A stretch of DNA of 64,000 bases. Source: Hymenobacter frigidus. Its GTDB lineage: Bacteria > Bacteroidota > Bacteroidia > Cytophagales > Hymenobacteraceae. Numbering within the stretch: the stretch's first letter is position 1; each line of letters begins with the position of its first letter. The position numbers and the translations under genes are program-made. The notes beneath the pieces are model-generated. The model made no database searches. It was not told the origin of the DNA and saw nothing but the letters and a program-made list of their open reading frames with translations. Shown here piece by piece: positions 59,220-64,000 of the stretch. The stretch covers positions 1 to 64,000 of the forward strand of contig NZ_BMGY01000013.1 of the NCBI RefSeq assembly GCF_014640435.1, written 5' to 3'.

Positions 59220-60050
59220 TTACCCTTCCAGCCACGCTTTCACGGCGTTGGCTTTTTCGCGGCTCACCAGGATTCCCTCGGCGGGGGCGGGGTGCAGCTC
59301 CACCAGCAGCTTGCCGCCAAAGTGCGGGTGCAGGCGGCGCACGGCCGGTAGCTGGGCAATCACTTGGCGGTTGAGGCGGAAAAATTGGGCCGGGTCGAGC
59401 AGGCTTTCCAACTGCTCCAGGGTGTAGTCGAGCACAAAGCGGCGGCCATCGGCGGCCACCAGCGTCACGGTTTCGTTTCGGCTGAGAAACCAGGCAATTT
59501 CAGCCACCGGCAGGGGCAATAGCTGCTCCCCTTGCCGAACCAAAAACCGCGTTTTGTAGGGCCGGCCGGGCCGGGGTAGGGCATCAAGCAAACGCTCAAT
59601 TGGAAAATTAGGAATTAAAAATGAAGGATTAAAAATTGCTTCGGTTGAGCCTGCAACGTTCTTTAATTCTTTATTTTTAATTCCTAATTTCCTCCCCGGC
59701 CATTGGCGCAGCTTGGTGAGGGCGGCTTGCAGCTCCGCCAGCTTCACCGGCTTCAGCAGGTAGGCGATGCTGTTGGCCTGAAAAGCCCGGATGGCATAGG
59801 TATCAAACGCAGTGGTGAATATGACCGGGCTGGGCACCACGGCCTGCTCCCAGATTTCTAGGCTCAGGCCGTCGGCCAGTTGAATGTCGCTCAGGATGAG
59901 GTCGGGCGCGGGGTTGGCGGCCAGCCAGGCCAGGGCGGCGGCCACGGTATCGAGCACGGCCAGCACCTGGACTCCGGGCGCGGCCTGGGTTAGCAGGCGC
60001 TGGAGGCGTTCGGCGGCGGGGTACTCATCTTCGAGCAGGAGAATGGTCAT
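59220..60050 (-). CDS. LytTR-family response regulator with repeat-derived linker
   Basis: A 276-residue regulator. The receiver domain covers residues 1-118 with E7-D8, D55 (LILSDIQLADG) and K100. The LytTR domain covers about 165-275 (YKTRFLVRQGEQLLPLPVAE, LDPAQFFRLNRQVI). Between them, residues about 121-151 are encoded by an AT-rich palindrome (59602-59692) and read GIKNKELKNVAGS...FLIPNFP. The reading frame is kept. It is the partner of the kinase at 60063-61082, from which it is separated by 12 bases. Confidence 0.93.
   Translation of the reverse strand: MTILLLEDEYPAAERLQRLLTQAAPGVQVLAVLDTVAAALAWLAANPAPDLILSDIQLADGLSLEIWEQAVVPSPVIFTTAFDTYAIRAFQANSIAYLLKPVKLAELQAALTKLRQWPGRKLGIKNKELKNVAGSTEAIFNPSFLIPNFPIERLLDALPRPGRPYKTRFLVRQGEQLLPLPVAEIAWFLSRNETVTLVAADGRRFVLDYTLEQLESLLDPAQFFRLNRQVIAQLPAVRRLHPHFGGKLLVELHPAPAEGILVSREKANAVKAWLEG
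59602..59692. repeat. AT-rich palindrome inside the response-regulator gene
   Basis: AATTAGGAATTAAAAAT (59606-59622) pairs exactly with 59673-59689. The interior has GGATTAAAAATTG and TTTAATTCTTTATT copies. It is related by its AATTAAAAAT units to the elements at 17126 and 45478. The insert keeps the reading frame and falls in the interdomain linker. Confidence 0.85.
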
Positions 60051-60062
60051 GGGCGAAAGGAG

Positions 60063-61082
60063 CTACAGGAGCGGCAATTTCACCCGGAATTGGCCATCGG
60101 CCTGCGTCACTTCCACTGGGTGGGCGGCGTGCAGCAGCTCGTAGCGGCGGCGCACGTTGGCCAGGCCCGTGCCGGTGCCGGGAGTCAGGCCGGCGGTGCG
60201 CGGCCGGAGCGTGTTTTCGACCATCAGCACATCCGGTTGCCCGGCCGCCACGGCCAGGCGCAGGTGCAGCGGATGCTGGCGCGAGGCCACGTTGTGCTTC
60301 AGCGCATTCTCAACTAAGACCTGCACGCTGAGCGGCGCCACCCGGCGGGTCAGGGCGGCGGGCAGCACGGCTATATCAACCACCAGATTATCCCGAAACC
60401 GGACTTTGTGCAGCGCCAGGTAGGTTTCGACGAAAGCCAGCTCCTCGGCCAGCGGCACGGTGGCGTGGCCCTGGGCCAGCAGCACGTAGCGGTACACATC
60501 GGCCAGCTGCTCCACGAATTGCTGGGCGGGCGCATTGCCCGGCTCGATGAGGGCCGTCAGCGTGTTGAGGTTATTGAACAGAAAATGCGGGTCGAGCTGG
60601 CTTTGCAGGGCGTCGAGCTGGGCCTGGGTGCTGGCGCGGGCCAGCTGGTCGGCGCGGCGGGCATTGGCCTCCCATTGCTGAAAAAAGTAAAGCGCTTCGT
60701 ACAGCGTCTGAACCACGGCCGTGGGCAGCAGATTGAACTGCATCTGGTGCAGCAAGTGGACCGGTTTCAATGGGAATAAGGTCGGGGCCAGTGCGTGCAG
60801 CGGCAGCATGAGCAGCACCGTGGCTCCCGCTACAAACGCCACCGACAGCCCCGCCAGCGCCCACAGCCGCCGCCCGGTTTGCTCCACGCGGGGCAGGCGG
60901 CGCAGCAGCCACGTCCACAGCGCTCGGCTGCCCACCCACAGCGCCGCCGTGAAGTAGAGCGCGACCCCCCAACTCACCACAAACCGGGCCGGCGCGTCGG
61001 CCCCCGCATACGGTCCGTTGAGCAGCGCAATGAGCAGGGCCAGCACGGGGATGCCCCAGCGGCGGAACCGACGGTCATTCAT
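60063..61082 (-). CDS. LytS-type sensor histidine kinase
   Basis: A 339-residue kinase with four hydrophobic segments (residues about 10-130) and a short linker. The phospho-acceptor His lies in QSQLDPHFLFNNLNTLTAL, and the catalytic domain has VLVENALKHN and GTGLANVRRRYELL. It pairs with the response regulator 12 bases downstream. It is a paralogue of the kinase at 56984-58114; the two operons face each other, suggesting an inverted duplication followed by divergence. The start is ATG 61082. Confidence 0.92.
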   Translation of the reverse strand: MNDRRFRRWGIPVLALLIALLNGPYAGADAPARFVVSWGVALYFTAALWVGSRALWTWLLRRLPRVEQTGRRLWALAGLSVAFVAGATVLLMLPLHALAPTLFPLKPVHLLHQMQFNLLPTAVVQTLYEALYFFQQWEANARRADQLARASTQAQLDALQSQLDPHFLFNNLNTLTALIEPGNAPAQQFVEQLADVYRYVLLAQGHATVPLAEELAFVETYLALHKVRFRDNLVVDIAVLPAALTRRVAPLSVQVLVENALKHNVASRQHPLHLRLAVAAGQPDVLMVENTLRPRTAGLTPGTGTGLANVRRRYELLHAAHPVEVTQADGQFRVKLPLL

Positions 61083-61109
61083 GCTGCAAAGATGTCAAAC
61101 GCGCCGGAG

Positions 61110-61967
61110 TTACCTCGCCCACAGCGGCCGGCCCGCCAGGGCCAGCGCGAAGAGTCCGGCCACGGCCCCGGCGTACAGCGTGGCCCCGGCCCACGTCAGT
61201 AGCGCGGCCCGGCGCGGTGTCCAGCGGCTCAGGGCCCAGCCCAGCAGCGGGAGAACTTGCAGAGCGTGCATGCCCAGGAAATGAGCCGCGCGCAGGTCGC
61301 CGGCGCGGGTGCTCCAGCCCAGGCCGGGCAGGCCGGGGCCGCCATCGGGCGCGCCCACGGTGTGCTGGGCGTTGTGAATCATCAGGCCGCCCAGCATCGA
61401 GCCCACCAAAAACACCAGCAGGCCCAGGCGCAAGCCCCACACGTAGCCCGCCGGCCCGTGCGGGCGGTGCCGCCATGCCAAGTACAGGGCCCAGACGGTC
61501 ATGGCCGTATTCACCGCGATGAAGATGCCCATGGCGGCAAAAAGGAGGCCGTCGAACGCGGTGGCGAGGTTGTAGTGCGACGTGGTGCCTCGGGCCGCTT
61601 GAATGAAAATAACGGCCTGCTCCACTGCCATGCTCAGGGCCACGCCCAGGCTGAGGCGGCGCACGCTGCGCTGGGCCGCGGCCGGCAAATCGGCTAGTAG
61701 CCACCCCAGCGTCCAGGCGAAGGCAATGATGGACAGCGAAAATTTCAGTAGCTTGAGCCACACCAAGGCTCCGGTTACTAGGCGCTGGTCGAGGGGCAGC
61801 AGTACCAGGGCTAGTCCCGCCAGCCCCACGTTCAGCCAGCCCGTCCATGATAGCGCCGGATTCACGCGATGCAGCGTGCGCAGCCACTCCCGCACCGGTG
61901 GCGTGCTGGGAACTGCCGTAGGGCCGGCCGGGGAGAAATTGAGCGAGGAAAGTAGCGCAGTTTTCAT
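61110..61967 (-). CDS. Multi-pass membrane protein with conserved-looking histidines
   Basis: A 285-residue protein with seven to eight helices. Histidines fall in or near helices (GTTSHYN, LMIHNAQHTVG, RAAHFLGMHALQVLP), a pattern seen in heme- or quinone-interacting membrane proteins, but no cytochrome signature is present. No family name is assigned. It precedes the kinase gene by 27 bases on the same strand, so it may be part of that operon and even its stimulus-linked partner. Confidence 0.7.
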   Translation of the reverse strand: MKTALLSSLNFSPAGPTAVPSTPPVREWLRTLHRVNPALSWTGWLNVGLAGLALVLLPLDQRLVTGALVWLKLLKFSLSIIAFAWTLGWLLADLPAAAQRSVRRLSLGVALSMAVEQAVIFIQAARGTTSHYNLATAFDGLLFAAMGIFIAVNTAMTVWALYLAWRHRPHGPAGYVWGLRLGLLVFLVGSMLGGLMIHNAQHTVGAPDGGPGLPGLGWSTRAGDLRAAHFLGMHALQVLPLLGWALSRWTPRRAALLTWAGATLYAGAVAGLFALALAGRPLWAR

Positions 61968-61993
61968 GAGTCGAGCAGCTTAAAAATCGAAGA

Positions 61994-62437
61994 TTAGCGT
62001 GCGGCTGGTACAGGCAACGGGTAGCGCCGCCGCACGGCCGAGTACAGCAGCAAGCCCAACGGCCCGAGCATGAACGTGGCTGCTAGGCACGGCACCAGGG
62101 CCCAATGCGGCACGCCCCGGCGCTGGGCGTCGCGAGCTTCCCAGGCTCCAATCCACATATCGAAGCACAGGTAATGCACCCAGCCCGCGAGCAGCGCCCA
62201 CGGCTCCTGAAACAGCGCCGCCACTTGCCCCAGCGAGCCAAACCCGCCGCCAGTGGCCGGGTGGGCAACAGTTTGATAACCGATGAGCACGGCGTAGGCG
62301 GCGGCCAGCAGCAGGGGCAGCGCTCCGCTCAGCACCACGGCGCGGGTGCCGCGCCAGCGCGGGGCCAGCACCAGCAGCGCCCAGCCCAGCAGAGCTACGG
62401 GGTTGGCAACGGCAAAGAGGAGGTCGGGTGTGAGCAT
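61994..62437 (-). CDS. ABA4-like (DUF4281) membrane protein
   Basis: A 147-residue protein with four helices. The signature WVHYLCFDMWIGAWEARDAQ, followed by PCLAATFMLGPLGLLLY, matches the ABA4/DUF4281 family, first known from plant neoxanthin synthesis; bacterial members are linked to carotenoids only by homology. ATG 62437 (MLTPDLLFAVANPVALLGW) is chosen because earlier in-frame sequence is not hydrophobic. It sits 26 bases upstream of the multi-pass protein gene and the two overlap in likely function at the membrane. Confidence 0.85.
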   Translation of the reverse strand: MLTPDLLFAVANPVALLGWALLVLAPRWRGTRAVVLSGALPLLLAAAYAVLIGYQTVAHPATGGGFGSLGQVAALFQEPWALLAGWVHYLCFDMWIGAWEARDAQRRGVPHWALVPCLAATFMLGPLGLLLYSAVRRRYPLPVPAAR

Positions 62438-62592
62438 GGTGGGCAGGTCGTGAAAGTGCGTCAAAACTAGCGGCAACCGCCGGGCCGCGCCAGCCGTTAG
62501 CAGGTGAACCGGCAAAGCGTTGGGGTCAGGCAGCGGTTGGGACCGGGTGAAATGCGGAGTGGTTTCCGGCGGTTGCCCCTAGTAGTTTCGTG

Positions 62593-63294
62593 ATGGAGTG
62601 GTTTGTGCGCGTTGTTTTGTTGGGTCTGGTCCTGCTGCCGGTGGGCGCGCAGGCCCAGTCTGCGCCGGTTCCGCGGGCCGATACCGTCCTGCGCCGCCCC
62701 GCCATTCTGCGCCTGCCCCACAACCGCTTCGTGGCCCAGTACGACTCCCGCTACTCCATCATCAATCGCCACTTCACCACCATCAACGGCCTGAAGCTGG
62801 GCATCGAGTTCAAAAACCGCTTCCGGACCGGGGCGGCCATTTACTTCCTGAGCACCGGCGTGCCTACCCGCCGGGCCAAGCCCGAGAATGCCGCCGAGGA
62901 CGCCGACGCCGAGCTGCGCTTCCGCTACCTGGCCGTGTATGCCGGCTACGCGCTGCTCGAAACCAAGCGCTGGGAGCTCAGCGCCAACCTGCAGCTGGGC
63001 ACGGGCTCGGCCTACGTTCGCTACCAAAACGCCGCCGGCGACCTCGACAAAACGCCCCATGACTTCCTGGGTGTAGTGGAGCCCGCGATGGCCGCCCAGC
63101 TGCGGGTGTTTCGCTGGGCTGGCGTGGGCACGGGCCTGGGCTGGCGGCAGCCGGTATTCGTGCCCGCCGCCATCCAAAAAGAGCTGAACGGCCCCGTTTT
63201 CTACCTCCGCGGCAACGTCTTTCTGGGCGAGTTGATTAAGGTGATGAAAGACAAGGAGCCGCTCTTTACGCAGTCCAACATGCGGCCCGACTGA
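62593..63294 (+). CDS. Exported protein, probable small outer-membrane barrel
   Basis: A 233-residue protein with a signal peptide (MEWFVRVVLLGLVLLPVGAQ). The mature part alternates hydrophobic and polar residues in about eight strands (INGLKLGIEFKNRFRTGAAI, LSANLQLGTGSAYVRYQ, VGTGLGWRQPVFVP), as in small outer-membrane barrels. No family is recognised. ATG 62593 is chosen; a GTG three bases earlier is possible. A TAGTTTCG sequence lies just upstream. It is followed by a strong terminator. Confidence 0.7.
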   Translation: MEWFVRVVLLGLVLLPVGAQAQSAPVPRADTVLRRPAILRLPHNRFVAQYDSRYSIINRHFTTINGLKLGIEFKNRFRTGAAIYFLSTGVPTRRAKPENAAEDADAELRFRYLAVYAGYALLETKRWELSANLQLGTGSAYVRYQNAAGDLDKTPHDFLGVVEPAMAAQLRVFRWAGVGTGLGWRQPVFVPAAIQKELNGPVFYLRGNVFLGELIKVMKDKEPLFTQSNMRPD

Positions 63295-63310
63295 GCCGTG
63301 CGCGCAACGC

Positions 63311-63348
63311 AAAACGGCCGGCTGTCCCGAGGACAGCCGGCCGTTTTC
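63311..63348. terminator. Strong bidirectional terminator
   Basis: AAAACGGCCGGCTGTCC pairs with GGACAGCCGGCCGTTTT around a four-base loop. It serves the plus-strand gene ending at 63294 and the minus-strand remnant ending at 63390. Confidence 0.9.
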
Positions 63349-63389
63349 TCCTTAAGCTATGCCAACGCCCGGCCCGCCCGCCGCTTCAA

Positions 63390-63940
63390 CTAGTCGATAA
63401 ACTTGAGCTGCAACGCCTCGGTCACCTGCTCGGCCGGAATGGCGAAACCGATGCCCTCGATGCCCCGGCCCACCAGCTTGGCGTTCACAATGCCCAGCAG
63501 CTGGCCCGAGCGGGCTACCAAGGCCCCGCCGCTGTTGCCGCCGTTGATACTCACGTCGGTTTGCAGCAGCGCGTGGCCCTCTATTTTGCGCCGCCCGCTG
63601 ATGATGCCCTTCGAGACAGTCTGGCCCAGCTCACGCTGGGCAGTCGAAAGGTGGAGAAACCATCCGCATCAATTTTGATGAGCGCCAGGCCCATTTCGGC
63701 ATTGACCCGCACCACGCGGCCCTTGGCCGTCAGGCCATCAGCCACCCGCACTTTCACGTCGTTGCTGCCCGCAATGGGTTTGGTTTTAACCTCCTTGTCG
63801 TTCACGTACACCGTGCTGCCGGCGGGCGGAGCCACCACGCGCGCCGTCTGAAAGGGGGTTGCAATGATGGTAGCGCAGCTTTGCAGCAGCAATGTGCCAA
63901 CGAGAATTCCACTGAAAACTGGCGTAAAAGGTCTTTTCAT
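63390..63940 (-). pseudogene. S1C (DegP-like) protease remnant with lipoprotein leader, frameshifted
   Basis: From ATG 63940 the frame gives a lipoprotein signal (lipobox LLLQSC, Cys 22) and a PEGA-like strand (VVAPPAGSTVYVNDKE). Then comes a protease segment (ADGLTAKGRVVRVNAEMGLALIKID), shown here as GRVVRVNAEMGLALIKID. A one-base loss near 63640 ends this frame at about 63581. In the next frame the domain continues as TVSKGIISGRRK, then NGGNSGGALVARSGQLLGIV, ending at TAG 63390. The Ser motif GNSGG survives, the usual Asp of DLALLK is Gly, and the His segment is missing. It is very likely non-functional; a sequencing error could explain only the frameshift. Confidence 0.75.
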
Positions 63941-63945
63941 GTGAA

Positions 63946-64000
63946 AGCTGTTTAGAAAGTCGAATATTCTGTCATCCTGAGCTTGCGAAGGACCTTACCA
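63946..64000. repeat. Hairpin repeat element, GTCATCCTGAGC variant, cut by the window edge
   Basis: AGCTGTTTAGAAAGTCGAA and TCTGTCATCCTGAGC match the left arm of the element at 52587-52745. The right arm lies beyond the window. Confidence 0.8.

Noticed and set aside
1..64000. tRNA, rRNA, CRISPR array or complete insertion sequence
   Set aside because: No T-loop-like GGTTCGAATCC context outside genes, no regularly spaced direct repeats, and no transposase with DDE or HUH motifs were found by eye.

Overview
The window looks like chromosomal DNA of a high-GC Bacteroidota of the Hymenobacter/Cytophagales type. Evidence: an outer-membrane TonB receptor with an N-terminal carboxypeptidase-like domain, two LytS/LytTR-type two-component pairs, an ECF sigma factor whose partner ends in an outer-membrane barrel, a GT3-type glycogen synthase, menaquinone synthesis (MenA), several TAnnTTTG-like -7 boxes, and very GC-rich housekeeping genes. 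No rRNA, tRNA, CRISPR array or intact transposase was seen. This placement is inference from gene content.

Layout. 1-2.1 kb: a lower-GC type II restriction-modification locus (HTH controller, PD-(D/E)XK endonuclease, convergent Dam-like methylase) next to a cut-off divergent gene. 2.4-13 kb: argS, a LOG-family protein, glutathione peroxidase, menA, a DEAD-box helicase, a methyltransferase, a tiny permease plus LptB-like ATPase, and a CoA-transferase. 14-18.6 kb: trpS with an old duplication of its upstream gene and its own 5' end, a queuosine-precursor transporter, RNase Z and a STAS protein. 19.7-25.6 kb: glycogen synthase and a GH13 branching-type enzyme around a nitroreductase and a YitT protein. 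26-35 kb: YfcC transporter, secreted hydrolase, 2'-5' RNA ligase-like protein, ECF sigma plus fused anti-sigma/barrel, PhzF, TPR protein, ruvC. 35-49 kb: envelope glycan genes (LPG-synthase-like membrane protein, two GT2 enzymes, a polymerase/ligase, a Wzz-like protein, a flippase, a GT4 enzyme, a deacetylase), interrupted by an AT-rich orphan gene, an OppC/DppC-type permease and a SpoIIE phosphatase. 49-64 kb: TatD, a CZB-like/PAS pair, a decayed DUF4386 gene, a TonB receptor, two opposed histidine kinase/LytTR pairs, membrane proteins including an ABA4-like protein, and a frameshifted S1C protease remnant.

The most striking non-coding content is a dense set of hairpin repeats. At least ten ~100-160 bp elements share a core GAGC-n3-GC-S-GA flanked by three-base arms that co-vary to keep pairing. 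An AT-rich element of ~110 bp supplies the stop codons of two genes, and a related element lies in frame inside a response regulator. Other palindromes lie in a glycosyltransferase and in several intergenic gaps.

The genes suggest a surface-active, stress-responsive heterotroph that stores glycogen and makes exopolysaccharide. Broken genes (DUF4386, S1C protease, a possible amidohydrolase stub, a trpS fragment) show continuing local deletion and duplication. No single locus is clearly a new defence or metabolic system. The strongest leads are the co-varying repeat family, the shared operator of the restriction-modification locus, the trpS-linked duplication and the sigma-regulator/barrel fusion.
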